Origin: Hibiscus mutabilis
Taxonomy: Eukaryota; Streptophyta; Magnoliopsida; Malvales; Malvaceae
Assembly (NCBI GenBank): GCA_019671005.1
Contig: CM033741.1
Span: forward strand, 434,001-498,000
Direction of reading: 5' to 3'
Length of the DNA stretch: 64,000 nt
The position numbers and the translations under genes were made by a program. Below the pieces are notes generated by a model. It was given only the letters and a program-made list of their open reading frames with translations, ran no database searches and was not told the DNA's origin. Of this stretch, positions 22,101-35,464 are shown piece by piece (position 1 is the stretch's first letter; every line of letters begins with the position of its first letter).

Positions 22101-22734
22101 CAAGTTCGGTTCTGTTTGCATTTTCATCCTCAAATTGCATATTATTGTCCTTTAATTTCTGCCACTGATGTTTATTTCTTTTCATTTCAGTCCTGTTTCC
22201 ATGTAAATATTTATGTTCGTATTATAATCGTGTATGCTGATGTAGCCTTTTGCCTTATTATATATCCCTCATATGTGCCTTGTATTTTTATGTATACATG
22301 TATATGTATGTTAAGTTTATGATGATTATGTATCTTTATGTATTTGTTCGGTTATTCGTATTACGCGTATTATGTTCTAGTTGGCTCGTACACAACATGT
22401 TTTGTATTTTTGTATGTATCGTATGTTCTCTTGGCCTTTAGGTTACGTGTTAGTGTATTTTCTTTTTATGTATAATATATTGTTCTATATATGTTGAAAT
22501 GTGTTTTATTTCTAATATGTATGCCTTCTTGAAATATATGTTTTTGTCCACACACGTATTTATTCATGCCTTGTTATTGTGACATGTTAAATTTGTTTTT
22601 ATCTACAGTTAAGATTGATATGTATATATGTATGTTTTTAGTTACGTATTTTATTTACGTTAGATTAGTATTATGTTATGTGAATATTTATTGTCTTTAA
22701 ATTATTTGCCATGTTTTATATTTTGCTCACTAAG

Positions 22735-23180
22735 GTTGCATAATGATATATAAATTGTCAATGCGGTGTCCTTTTATCCGAGCGTAAACGGGGCCAGTAT
22801 CAGGCATAGTGATAGTGGTTGGGCGTTTACTCTCGGATAACAGAGCCCTTAAAATTTATTCGCAATTATGACCGAATTTTAAACTAATCGTCACTTTAAT
22901 CCGGAAAATCTAATATTAATAAAGCGGTAATTATTAAAGTACCACTTTTGGGCGGTGTGGGGTGCTAATCCTTCCCCATCCGTAACCGACTCCCGAACCC
23001 AATAATTTTTAAATCTCTGGTTTTATGGTGTCCGGCCTACCTAAGTGGCCGGTGGCGACTCCAATTTTTAAATAAAATTCGGTTTTTAAAAAAACCCCAC
23101 GGAATAAACGTTTTATATCCAAAAAATCACAAACACGTCGAAAACCTCATTTTTTAGCGAAAAAGGACATCGCTAAAAAT
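22735..23180 (-). mobile_element. LTR relic related to the LTRs at 41.9 and 61.9-64 kb
   Basis: On the minus strand it carries the block shared by the other LTR copies: GGAGTCGCCACCGGCCACTT, GTCGGTTACGGATGGGGAAG, GATTAGCACCCCACACCGCC, GTTTACGCTCGGATAAAAGG, ACACCGCATTGACAA. The GGAGTCGCCACC block is, to my knowledge, typical of Tat/Ogre-type Ty3/gypsy LTRs (inference). The relic probably extends left to ~21.7 kb, but U3-equivalent ends do not match the other copies, so the limits are uncertain. A perfect 9-bp stem TTTTTAGCG/CGCTAAAAA sits at 23152-23182. Confidence 0.7.
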
Positions 23181-23374
23181 TCAAAACCCAATTTTTTAAC
23201 ACATTAGCATATGTGCTTGAATCAATAAATTTTAACAAGATAAATTTAAAATAAATAAGTCGAAACTGTTTATGTTGTTTGCCTTTTTCTGCTTGAAATG
23301 ATTTTTCAATTTAATAAATTAATTAAATATGGTTTAATATTTTATTAAACCCTCCTAATATATTTCAAGTTATA

Positions 23375-23610
23375 TTTTGATACACAAGCTGTGTAAAATT
23401 ACATAATATTTCTTTAAAATTTTATATCTAAACCCCTAATCCTAACACCTTAAATCATAATCCTTAAACTATAACCCTTAAATCTTAAATTATAAAGACT
23501 ATAATTGAAACCCATAAATTATAACCTTAACCTAAACATATAAATCCTAAAATTAATAAACTAATATAATCTTTAGTTTACAAAAACTTATGTATTAAAA
23601 TATTTTTTGC
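23375..23610. mobile_element. Family A CCCTAAA-rich MITE
   Basis: Opens TTTTGATACACAAGCTGTGT (23373) and closes AGTTTACAAAAACTTATGTA then TTAAAATATTTTTTG (23575-23610), its imperfect inverse. Interior has CTAAACCCCTAATCCTAAC words. Confidence 0.65.
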
Positions 23611-25354
23611 AAATTTTTATAATAAATAATTTTTTTGAAGAACCAATAAACAATTAATATAGAGGAACGGAATCAACAAATTAAGCTGCCAAATTTCCTA
23701 ATATGGGTTTAGTTCATCTACAATCATGAATCATACTTAAACACCACTCATCCATGCATATACAATTTTTTTCCTTTTTGTTTCTGATTTTTTATGTAAA
23801 TAAAAAACAATATATGTATTAGGATATAATTGTAAAAATATAACTTTTTATTACAAAAACATAGAAATAAAGTGTATCTATCAACCTCCCTTATTTATAC
23901 AACCCATTAATAACTTTTGAACAGTGTGAAATAGAACAACAGTGAGTGGAGCCCATTTTTAAATACCTTTCTTCAAATTGATTTCCCTTTCTTTTTATTT
24001 CTCATTCTTTCTTCAAATTGTATTCTTTGCTTTTATTTATTTATTTCTGGAAAAAAATATCATTGCTTTCTGGGTAGAGAGGAAGAAAATCATTATGTTC
24101 GGGATTGGATTAGAGGTCATGATGCCCAAATCTTTGTTCTTTGGATTGCTTTAACTGTAAGTTTTTGTATTTCTGATTCATTCTTTCCATATCTGTTGCC
24201 TTAATCTTTGGGTTCATTGAATTGTTTTTAGTTTGCTTTAATTATCATTTTCCATTTTTACATGTTTAATTCTGAGCTGAATTCCGAAAAATTTAAAACA
24301 TTTTCCAGTTTTTGGAAATTGAAAAGGTGATGTTTTGGTGATTTTATCCATTTCCAGATCAACCGACTTCGAAAATCGATCCTTTTTTTCTTTTCTTTTG
24401 TTTAAGATTATAATTCTTCTTCGGATGTTGGTATCATCGGTTTCTTCTTGTTCTTGTGTATGTATATTTATTGACTTTTTTTTATCCTTTCTTGAAATTG
24501 CAGTATGTTATCACTGTTTCCAATGAACAATGTTTGATCTGATACTATGTTCTCTGTTTACTGTATTTTGTTTCATTGTATTTTATTGTTTTAGAAACAT
24601 CAATAATGTTCAGGTTTTGGACTCTGCTTTTCTTTTTGATATAACAGAAGGGATTTTTCCCCTTCTGATTGTAAACATGGATTTAGTGTATGATCATCGC
24701 AATACTTAGTAGTTTATTAACTTGTTTGTCTCCTGAATTTCTGGGAATTTATTCCCACGCTTTATGTTCCTTTTGATCTCTATAAAATGATGGATTCCTT
24801 GTGTTCATAGCATAAATACTTCTAAATGGGAGAAGTACTCTTTGAAATTCCCGATTCATTTTTGAAACGCACGTAGCATTGCAGGTTTACCTGTGAACAC
24901 TGATTGAAGAATTAACGCAGTTTTTAGTTTGTCTCTAGGAAACACAGATACAGACACATAATTCGAACATGACACGACAACATGGATAGAATGATATGAG
25001 TTTTTAGAAAATTAGATTTAGGACACAGATATGGTAGCACGTGATAATAAAGATAAATATTAACATGCACTTAACTTTTCATTTCATTTTTTGAATTCAA
25101 TACTTGTAAGCCGATTATCTAATGTTTGAACAAATGGACTTCATTTAAATTCTCTTAGAGAAATAATTTTAACCTTTGTAAGCAGATGTGAATCTCATGC
25201 CTTTATGAAATGTTTGGTTTATTCAATAATGATGATCTTAATGTCTAAATGGAGTTCAGTGATTTAGAACAGTTTACATTATTTTGCACGACAAACTTAT
25301 CTCCCCTTCTTATCCAATAGGTGATTGGATTTGCTGGAATTCTTATCTCATCAA
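23611..25354 (+). promoter_or_regulatory. FAB1 promoter and probable 5' UTR intron
   Basis: A donor TTAACT|GTAAGTTTTTG at 24156/24157 and an acceptor TATCCAATAG at 25320 would remove a ~1.16-kb leader intron, leaving the non-coding exon that ends at 24156 joined to 25321. CT-rich text (TTTCCCTTTCTTTTTATTTC) at ~23980-24050 is leader- or promoter-like. No clear TATA box. The intron model is inferred from splice signals only. Confidence 0.45.
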
Positions 25355-28300
25355 ATGTGTAGCATGTGTCATAACTGTGGTGCTGAATTTACGAAGTCCA
25401 GTGAGGACAAGAGGAAACTGGAGAACGGTAATGCTTTAATCTCCTGTACTGGAGACCCAATTCGGCCGTGTAAATTATGGTGGGAGAGGCAAGGAAGAGA
25501 GTTTGTAAAACGTGGTGGTAATACTCCATATTCAACACCATTGATCAGTCCAGCTTCTTCATTGTCTAGCAGTGATCGTTCATACTCTAGCTGCAGTTAG
25601 TATCCATCTATATTTTATTTGTTAAATTAGTTTTTTCCCATTTTTAGATAACCGTTCAAATTTTGTTTATTCTGTTCCATCAGGTGATATTTCAGTTGAT
25701 ATGAACTCATATGACCGGTAGGTGCCCTTCTTTTCTATTATGTTGCTGTTATACTTCTATTCATTATTAATTGGAGACTTGTGATTATATATATATATAT
25801 ATATATACTTGTGACCATGAATATAAATACACACACATTTGTATTTGATATTTCTCAGGGTCGAGGGTGAACAAGAGCCTGGTCCAAAAATTAGTCATGG
25901 GGAGCTCAATTGTCTGCCAAAGTGGCGAAACCCGAGCTCAGAAGGCCCTGGGGAGAGAGTTGATAGCTCGAATATGATGACAGAAAGCAACTTGAGGGAT
26001 GAGAAAAATAACAATGTTATGGACACAGTTAGAGATGGTGAGAAAACAGAAACTAGTAATGAGCAAGCAGCAAAAGAAAATTTTATTGAAAATTCTCCTA
26101 GTACTTTTGTCAAAGAAAGTGGAGTTCGTCAATTTATTAATGGTGAAACATACAGTCAAAGTTGGGAACCTCCAGAACCTGACAATCCGGAGGATGACTT
26201 GGAGAACACCTTGGCTTATGACGACGACGATGAGGATGACGAATATGGGGATGGCATAAAATGGGGGAAACCAAGTTCCTTGAGTCATACAGATGTGGGC
26301 AATGGACTCTACAGGTTTAAAGAGGAAAAACAAAGGGCAATGAAAGAGGTGATAAATGGGAAGTTCAAAGCTATTGTCAGTCAACTTCTTAATTCTGTGG
26401 GTGTTGCCTGTTCTGTGAAGGACAATGACAGTTGGGTGGATGTAGTTACTTCTTTATCTTTGGAAGCCGCTCTTTTTTTGAAAATGATCCTATTGATGGT
26501 AATGCAATGGGTCCGGACGGATGTGTGAAAGTGAAATGCATTGCAACTGGTTCTCGCAGTCAAAGGTGATATGATTTCAATATACTGTTGAAAATTATAT
26601 TGCTCCTAGTTATGGATATTTATTCAATAGTTAATTTAGATTTCACAATGAAGAGACAAATAGGTTTTTATTTCACTTATGTTTCATTTTAAGATTAAAG
26701 GGTAATTGTAATGTGCTTTTCCGAAGCATCATCTTCAGATAATTCTTACAAACATATATCATCTGCATAAAATTTAATTCCTTGACTGAGTATTGGTTAC
26801 ATTTCCCTTAACTGGTAGCATGTGAAGTCTTAACTCACTTTTTCTAAATTTAATTACTTGAATGAATATGTAAGATCATGCGTGAAAATCAACATCTCTC
26901 GTGCTCTATTTGAAACACCTCATTATAATAGAAAATTGATGTTGTTACTGTTATATGATTCATCTCTTGAACCTATAAATTAACAATTTTTTTTTGCAGC
27001 CAATTAATCAAGGGCATGGTCTTCAAAAAGAATGCTGCTCATAAGCATATGCAAACCAAGTTCAAGAATCCAAGGCTGTTATTAATTCACGGAGCCCTTG
27101 GTCAGTCCTCAAGTGGGTTGTCCTCATTAAGTTCACTAGATGAGGTACCATGACAAAAATGAATTCTAATTTTTGTAATACAGAAGTTTTCTACCCTGTT
27201 TCTGATCTTTGACCCTTAAAAACAGGAAAAAAGTCATATGAAAGCTCTAGGCGAGATGATAGATATGTGCCATCCAAATGTGATATTGGTGGAGAAATCT
27301 GTTTCTCGTGATGTTCAGGAGTGTATTCTTTCCAAAGGAATCACGCTGGTGTTTGACATGAAGCTAAATCGTCTCAAGAGAGTTGCGTACTGTACTGGCT
27401 TACCAATAATACCGTCCGATCGTTTGATTAATCAAAACCAAAAGCGGAATGATTCCTATAAGCAGTGTGATTCCTTTCATATTGAAAAGTTTGTTGAAGA
27501 ACATGCTTGCTCTGGTGAAGGGGGAAAACGGCCAAGTAAAACATTGATGTTTCTTGAGGGCTGTCCTAAGCGTCTTTGTTGTACTGTAAGTTAATGACTT
27601 ATTCTTCTGTTTCTCTCTTTTTTATTCTGTTTCCCCAGTAGTCATGATGCACCAGCATGTTCTTGTGTACATGCAAATACACATGCACTTGAGCGTGACA
27701 ATAAAGATAGAGTTAGATAATGGATGCGTGCACGGGTAATATGGCTAATTTGTTGTCTCTTAGGGTCTTACATATTGCTAATTTGTGTTATGTTGCAAGT
27801 TTGAAACACAAATAATAGCTTAGAACTTGGTCCTCTTATGTTGAAATGTTCAGAAAAAGAAGCTTGCTCCCTACAAAGACTACTCAATTGTATTGTAGTC
27901 TCCTAAGAATTTTTTCTTCGAAATACTTCAACCTATTTTAAATTATTTTAGTTGAGATTTTTATATGCAAATATTCTGTAAACACTGAATTTTGTTAAAT
28001 AAATTATTAAAATAAGTATTGGTCTTTTTAGACATTGAGATTTTGTCTAAATCTTCCACACAATTTAAATAAAGTTTTCTCACCTTTTTAAAAAAAAGAA
28101 GATTTCTCCATTGTAATCCCTGAAGAATTTCTTTATTGGAATGTGGAAAAAGTTCCAGGTTATCTTTTAGTCTGTTATGTAGACAACAGTTTTCTCTGAG
28201 ACTGTTAATTTGTTTTAAACATGTTTATTAATTAATATGATTTTCTCCCAAGCATTTTAACTTGAGTCAAATGCATTTTAAAAACGAAGTTCCTTTATAG

Positions 28301-31300
28301 GTAATTTACACTTTACCAACTTATGGTTGCTTATGCTTAGTGTTGTTATGGGGATGTTACTTTTGAGGCTTGGGTGTGTTCCACTTGGTTTCGTTGCATC
28401 ATCAAGTTTTATCCTCCTATTTCTCCAAAATAACTCTTGGTTGATATTTGGACTTAAGATGTTTGATCTTATGCTATCTGCCGGATAACAAGCTTCTTCA
28501 TTTGTTTCTTTTCTGGTATAACTATGGCATATTCCTGTCTGTGTAATTCCTTGTTAACTTGATAGCATGATGTTGCAGATTTTGCTGAAAGGAAGTCATT
28601 CTGAAGAACTGAAAAAGATTAAGTGTGTTGTTCAGTATGCTGTTGTCATGGTGCATCATTTAATCCTTGAAACTTCCTTCCTTATTGATCAGAAGGCAAT
28701 GTTCTCTACACTTCCTTTAACCGGAATAGCAGATGTGTTGCCAACTAATCAGGAATCCCATACTTTGGAGATTTGTAACACGACTGCTACTTGTCTCGAT
28801 GACTCTACTTCTGAAACTGGTTCAAATGAAATTGACATTCCCATCTCCAATGGATTCCATGAAGAAGGTTACCATGTAAATTATCAAATTGCGAAGTCAG
28901 GATTAGATGATAGTTCTGCTTTATCTTTGGAGCCATATAATCCAGCCGTTTTCTCTGGGTTGTCATCTATTTCCCCCTCTCTGAAGAAAGTAATTGGAAA
29001 CAATTTTCCTCTTGCATCCACTGCTCCTTATCAGTCATTGTCTACATATTTTGGGTTAAATGAGGGGGAGCCAAAGCTCACAGAAGCAGCTCCCACAGTG
29101 AAAAGTTTAGAGGTCTCGGAGCAATTTGATTCGGAACCTAAATGTGGTCATAATGAAGAGAAATCCCTTGATGATGGAAAACCTCAATTTTTTCCGGCTT
29201 CCTCTGGACCCTTACTTGACTTCAACGCTTATGGTGATAATATTGAAGAGAAAATGCAAAACAAGGAGAGCATCAACACAATGTTGGACTCACAAAGTAT
29301 TTTGGTTCTTATGTCTAGCCGACATGTTTTAAAGGGGACTATGTGTGAGCAAAGCCATTTTAGCCATATTATGTTCTACAGGAATTTTGATGTTCCTCTT
29401 GGGAAGTTCCTTCGAGATAATTTACTCAATCAGGTCTCTGGGATTTCCTTTTTAGAGTTTTTTTAATAAATTTACTTGTGCAGTTTTCTCCGGTATGTGG
29501 TTCTTGACGAATCGTGTTACTATTGAGTTTTCCAGTCCTGATGGAAGCTTTTGCCTTTTGCAGGCAAGGCAATGTACTATATGTGGGGAACTCCCAGAAG
29601 CCCACGTTTACTACTATGCATATCATAATAAGCAGCTGACAATACAGGTTAAACGGCTTCCTAAGCATTTACCTGGGGAAGCAGAGGGAAAACTCTGGAT
29701 GTGGAGTGGATGAGGCAAGTGCCAAACTGGGAATGGAATGTCAAAATCTACAAAAAGAGTTTTAATTTCAACTGCTGCATGTGGTCTCTCATTTGGAAAG
29801 TTCTTGGAGCTAAGCTTTTCCGAACACTATTCATCCTACGGATTATCCTGCTGTGGCCATTCTCTGCACAAGGACTTTCTATATTTCTTTGGGTATGGAT
29901 TACTCCGTCCATTTTCATTTAACAACAATAAATTACTTTCAAATGTACTATTGAAACAGGAAACTCTGTCCTTTCTGTTTGAGACTTGGGCCCTTTATGT
30001 TTTATAGTAACAGCTTGTGATTTTTAAACGTTTATGACAATACCTATTAGCTAGGAGTTGGGGAGGTTTATAGTTTCTTATGCTCAGAGACTTGTTTTAC
30101 TTAGTTTTCTTGTTATGTTAATGTAACTGCAGGTTAGGCCCTATGGTTGCAATGTTTAGTTATTCTACATTTACCACTTATACTGTCTCCATGCCTCCAC
30201 AACAACTAGAGTTTAGCAGGTCAATTAAACCAGATTGGCTGAAGGAAGAATTTGAAAGTGTATGTGAATATTCTGTTCTCACTGTGCTTTGATTTCTGAC
30301 ATATTATTTACTGTGGTAAAACACACATCTGCCATGTCCTCTCGCCAGCACTGATGCATGTTAATATGTTGAATTGATGTTGATATTTTCTTTAGGTTTA
30401 AGCAAAAGGAAAGCTAATGTTTGGAGAGGTTGCAACCTTTTTGGATTATTTAAGGTCTCAGTTTGAAGGATCAGCTTTAAACCTTATAGGTTCCTTAAAA
30501 GTATTCTCTGATGTTGAAGAGATTCTGAAGCTGGAAGCTTCTGAATTTGAGGTTAGTTTTTCTTCTTTCTTATACGCTATCGGGTGCTCTTGATTTTACT
30601 TTTTATTGATCCATCGCCAACAAGCAACTATTTTTCCTCTTCAGTACCGTGTTAGATACTGTAATCTTTATTATGAGTGTGTGCTTTCGTGTGTTTCCCT
30701 GTTTCAACAGATTGTTATCACCGGTGAAACTTGATGGCACTGTAATTTCAATATGCATGATATCTAATCAACAATAGAAACTGTTTCTCTGTCATGTTGT
30801 TCAAAATTGAAACCACTATTTTAATTGATTTTTTTAGCTGTACTCTGCAGTAGTTAGTTGAGCTAATGTGTCTCTAATGCATATGTATCATTGGAGAAAT
30901 TTCAGCTAAGCATTCAGAATGCTGTTGCATTTAATGGGAATGCAAACTTGGGTTCTCACAAACTCCTCAGCTTGAACAGAGTAAGGTGGGACCTTCTTCT
31001 GGAATCATTCATTTGGGATCGACGCCTGCATTCTCTGCTGTTGCCTGATCCTACAGTAGTAGTCACTGGTGCCAACAACAAAGCAGTGTCGGAGCAACTG
31101 AAGTTGCATACAGATAGTGCTGATGGAGAGGGCAGTGGTGGAGAAAATAAACCCGCAGATGATGATAAAGCATCTGAAAATACTAGTAATCTGAAAGTTT
31201 ATTCAGATTCATTTGTTGAAAGGAATTATTTTTCAGGTGATGAATTATATTCTAACATTCCTGTCAAAATATCTGAAGGATGTGACTACGTACACGGCAG

Positions 31301-33185
31301 TTCAACTGAGGTTGAAAACATTGAAAAGCCAACTGTGGATGGTGTGTGCCCTATGGAATCATCCAAGCCAGAGTCCATTGTGGCACCTATGCCAGGTCAT
31401 TTACTAGTGGATAGAACAATCCCAATCTCTACAGATATTGACGACGATGATTCTATAGTTGATTCAAGTATGAGTGGTGGATCACCATGTTCACTACTAT
31501 CCAGTCTAGAAAACATAAATGGTTGGTTCTGGATGCCTTCTTCAGAAATCAGACAGATTTACATGAAGGATCTTCTAAGAGGAAATGTCCCCACGGTTGA
31601 ATCCATCAGTAGTTGTACTCCATCACAAATACCCCCAGGCGATCAATTAGTCAGGGATGAAGCATTATGGCTACACATACCTCTAGGAACCAATGATTAT
31701 ATAGTGTCAGATTATGAAGGTGAACTCTCAAGTATAATTGCTTGTGCATTAACATTGCTGAAAGATATGCCTGCTGTGACAGAAGTGTCCAATGAGGATG
31801 GGAGGAGAGATAAACTAATTGAAAGTTTACGTAGCCTAAGCCGAGCTTCTACTATAACATCCCTGCATTGGTCGTCCAGTGGTTCCACTGATTCAGATTC
31901 TGCCTCTAGTCCGAGCATTTCTTCAGAAGACTCGCGCTTCTCCAGTTTTGATGGGTTAAACTTGTTGGATTCTCTAGTTCCTCCTGATGCTCACAACATA
32001 GAGGTTTCTCTAGGGGGTTCGAAATCACTTGGGAAGGGTAAATACTCGGTAATTTGTTTATATACCAACCAGTTCCGTGATCTTCGAGAGCGGTGCTGCC
32101 CTTCGGAGCTTGATTATATTGCTTCTCTTAGCCGTTGCAAGAATTGGGATGCCAAAGGAGGGAAGAGCAAGTCCTTTTTCGCTAAAACACTTGATGACAG
32201 GTTTATCATAAAGGAAATCAAGAAGACAGAGTACGAGTCATTTGAGAAGTTTGCTGCACATTATTTCAAGTACATGAATCAATCATTCGATTCTGGAAGC
32301 CAAACTTGCCTTGCTAAAGTTCTTGGGATTTATCAGGTTTGCTTTAATTTTATTTTATAATTTCTAAAATATGAAATGACTTTATTCTTTGCTCATTTCC
32401 TTGAACATTTTGCAGGTGATAGTAAGACGGCCTAAAACAGGAAAAGAGATGTCGAGACATGATCTTATGGTGATGGAGAATCTTGCCTTTGGAAGAAATC
32501 TCACTCGCCTATATGATCTTAAAGGGGCCTTGCATGCTCGATTCAGTTCAGCCACTGAGGGATCTGGCGACGTTCTTTTGGATCAGAACTTCGTCAATGA
32601 CATGAATTCCTCTCCGTTGTATATTAGTAATCAAGCCAAGCGTCTCTTGCAACGGGCTGTATGGAATGACACAACTTTCCTCAATGTGAGCTTTAACTTC
32701 TTTCTTTCTAATTTTTTGTAAATTCTGCCTTTGAATATTATTCAAACCTCCCGATTAACCCCGACATCCCAAACCCCATATATATATATGTATATAAATC
32801 CTTTGTAGGTATTGACTGAATTGTGTTCATGTGTTTTCATTTGCAGTCGATCAATGTAATGGATTATTCTCTACTTGTTGGGGTGGATACACAGGGGCAG
32901 CAGCTTGTATGTGGGATTATTGATTACCTGAGGCAGTATACTTGGGACAAACAACTCGAGACATGGGTCAAGTCTTCCTTGGTTCCTAAGAATCTGTTGC
33001 CGACCGTGATTTCTCCTAGGGAATATAAGAAGAGATTCAGAAAGTTCATGTCGACTTACTTACCGAGTGTCCCCGATCATTGGTGCTCACAGGGATCCTC
33101 CGACCCTTGTCAACTTTGTGGCACTGCCACTATAGATGATGCATTTTCTCAACCCAAGTCCCTAAATGGTATTTCTTCTCCTTAG
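25355..33185 (+). pseudogene. FAB1: FAB1C/D-type 1-phosphatidylinositol-3-phosphate 5-kinase, 12 coding exons, three lesions
   Basis: Exons: 25355-25595, 25684-25717, 25859-26565, 27000-27144, 27226-27585, 28579-29433, 29564-29892, 30133-30259, 30396-30551, 30906-32336, 32416-32685, 32847-33185. Their sum is one base short of 1665 codons, close to the ~1650 aa of FAB1C. It starts MCSMCHNCGAEF and has no FYVE finger, as in FAB1C/D. Cpn60/TCP1-like domain: LIKGMVFKKNAAHKHM, DMCHPNVILVEKSVSRDVQE. Cys-rich CCR region: QCTICGELPEAHVYYYAYHN. PIPK catalytic domain in the last three exons: DDRFIIKEIKKTEYESFEKF, NLTRLYDLKGALHARFSS, INVMDYSLLVGVDTQG. Lesions: a 1-nt loss at the T run ~26470-26478 in exon 3; TGA at 29711-29713, where the family has Cys in WSRCGKC; TAA at 30399-30401, where VYAKGKLMF is usual. 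The enzyme makes PI(3,5)P2 on endosomes and vacuoles. As it stands this copy encodes no full protein, unless the lesions are assembly errors. Confidence 0.85.
25787..25807. repeat. (TA)n microsatellite in FAB1 intron 2
   Basis: About ten TA units just upstream of the exon 3 acceptor. Ordinary microsatellite. Confidence 0.85.
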
Positions 33186-34199
33186 TTGTTGTATTCTTTG
33201 TAATTGTTTCTCATTTTCCTTGAATCATCCTTGCTGTGTATACACCCAACCCCATTATCAAGCATTTTTTAGCAAATTTCTGGGGGATAGTTTTAGCTAC
33301 CGTTCATCTCATCATGTTCATAAATTTGTATGGTTAAGTGGGAACTGTAAAGAGCTGATGTTATCGGAAGACTGAGAATGTGAAATCAATGAAAAGTTTC
33401 TGCTACCACTTTGTCTTCTGCGTGCCTTATGTTTTGTTATATTTATATGTTTTCTTCTTAATTTCTGCTATCTACAGCCTTTAGGTACAGTTACCATCTG
33501 TCTTTTTGAATGAATTATTTTGTAATTATTGCAAATGAGATTTGTTTTCACTTTAAGTTGGTTTTATTTTTTAAAAATTATTTGAAATAAATTATTTTTT
33601 AATTGAGAGATTTAAATTATTGCTTTTAACTTTTTTATTTAGATCTATCCAAAATAATATAAAATATTATGCTAAGAAGACTAAGATAGTAAAATAAACA
33701 ATTTATAAAATTTTATCGAAACACCTTAAATCTGTTCATAAACTAAAAGTATGAGTTTTTTCAAATATTTAGCGAACAAGACAAAAGTCACATGGAAACG
33801 CTCCAACACACTCGTTTTTCTCTTTCATTTTTTAATCTTGAAGAGGGCTTCTTTCGATGGTTTCGGCATCGTCGGGCGACGACAATCCTAAATAACTCTA
33901 AAATATTAAACAAGCATTCAACAGCCAAATTCAAGTCTTAACATGATATTTTTAAGATTTGAACTATGATAAATCATCCTACAAAATTTGATTATACTTT
34001 GTGTAGCGTATCGACAAATCAGAATAGTGCGTCACCAATAATTTTAAATTACGTGTATTATCAATAAAACAAAAAACAACCAATAAAGCAGTGAAAAATA
34101 ATCATTAATACATGTGACATAAAATCATTGCTGGGATATATAAAAGGTACATAAAAGACAAATCATGATTCAAACAACAAATTATTAATGAAAAATACA
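33186..34199. other. FAB1 3' region and intergenic spacer
   Basis: The first ~250 nt are probably FAB1 3' UTR (TTTGTAATTG, AATCAATGAAAAG near 33385). The rest is AT-rich with no gene recognised. The block shared with the other short laccase begins at ~34199. Confidence 0.45.
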
Positions 34200-34287
34200 A
34201 ATTATTTCCTCACCAATATACTTATTGAATCTCTTATTTGAACATCAACCATATTAATCAAAACCTTAGCATTGGGAAGCGTTTAAA

Positions 34288-35464
34288 CTAAACTAAAGTA
34301 CTCGTGGTGGTATATCGTAGAATTCCAGTGGTAGAACGTGTGGTGTCGGAGGAAGGTCGAGCAGTGATGTAATAATGGCCTAGATTTTGGTTTGCGCATA
34401 AAAGGACGTCAACCACCTGGTATGGGGCGAGGGTTAGCGAATTTGTAAAGGAGCGTCTGCTGTAAGCCCCGCTTTGTCCCACAATGGTGAGACTGTGGGA
34501 TGCGATACCAAACTCCATGGATTGGTTAACAGCGTTTATCATGCGAACAAGGTAAAGTCCCTGGTAATCTACTTGGTACTCAAACGTTGTATCTGCAACA
34601 TTAATAAACAATTATCAAAATTGTCGGATTATAACAAACAAACAAAAAAGAGAGTCTAAACAATAGTATAGATTACGTACCGTTGCTACATCCATTGGTT
34701 TCTCCTGTATGGCCATCGATGGTGTAAGCATCGGCTTGGCCAGGAGCTATGGTTTGATTGGCTTCGGTTAACTCTTGTCTGAACCATTCTCCGATTATAA
34801 TTGTTTTATCGGAATCAGGTGTAGGGAAAGGGTAGTCTTCGTTGGCTGCCGGTAAAACCGCAAAGGCGCCATGGACGGTTGCACTGGCCCATGCACTGGT
34901 AGCGTGCCACCAGAGAGTCCCTATCTCATCGTCTAATTCAATCTCGTAAGTGAAGTTTCTCCCTGGCTGAATCAATTCATTTGAACCAGAAATTGAATCC
35001 TCAACGCCCTCCCTGCAAACACATATACATATATATTTCATTAATTATCTTATCATAGGAAGCTACCAATAACTCTGTAAACATATACATATACATGTAT
35101 ATAATATATATTACCACTTGATGGAAACATCGTTGTTTCCTTGATTGTGGACATTGACAAAAACCGTGTCTCCTCTGCGAGCCCGAATCTCAGGTCCTGG
35201 GAAGCTGCCATTTACAGTCAAGACGTTCTTCGTGCTACACAGCTTTGTAAACTGGGACTCTTGCAACTTTAAACCCAGTTATGAAACAAAACCCAGAATC
35301 AAAATTCAGCACCAACTCTTATTAAGACAACAGAAAAAAAGAGGAAAAGATGCAAGAAAACTTACAAAGAAGTCGTAATGCTGGACATCAGCCCTGGATA
35401 ACACAAGGATGTTCAGGAACAAGAGCCCTGATAACCACATAAGCCCTTGCTTTTGAAAACCCAT
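34288..35464 (-). CDS. Short laccase-like protein A, 295 aa, lacking copper ligands
   Basis: Exons (high to low): 35464-35366, 35266-35115, 35012-34681, 34592-34288; GT-AG with consistent phase, 888 nt including stop. The signal peptide MGFQKQGLMWLSGLLFLNIL ends in VLSRA before DVQHYDFF. Cupredoxin domain 1 is recognisable (LTVNGSFPGPEIRARRGDTV, FVNVHNQGN). The first copper motif reads SIKWEG where active laccases have IHWHG, the following ~20 residues are missing, and the second motif is WWHATSAW instead of WHAHSDW. Domain 2 follows (FEYQVDYQGLYLVRMINAVN, ANQNLGHYYITARPSSDTT) and the frame stops there. Domain 3, with HPIHLHG and HCHxxxH, is absent. It cannot bind the normal four copper atoms. 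It may be a secreted non-catalytic product or an early pseudogene. Near-identical to laccase-like C at 45.1-46.3 kb. Confidence 0.8.

Noticed and set aside
22116..22441. Short hydrophobic open frames rich in Tyr, Cys and Met
   Set aside because: Arise from TATGTA/TGTATG-rich LTR sequence; not gene-like.
25938..26384. Open frame of 148 codons on the minus strand inside FAB1 exon 3
   Set aside because: Antisense shadow of a clearly coding exon; composition follows the sense codons and no family resemblance is seen.
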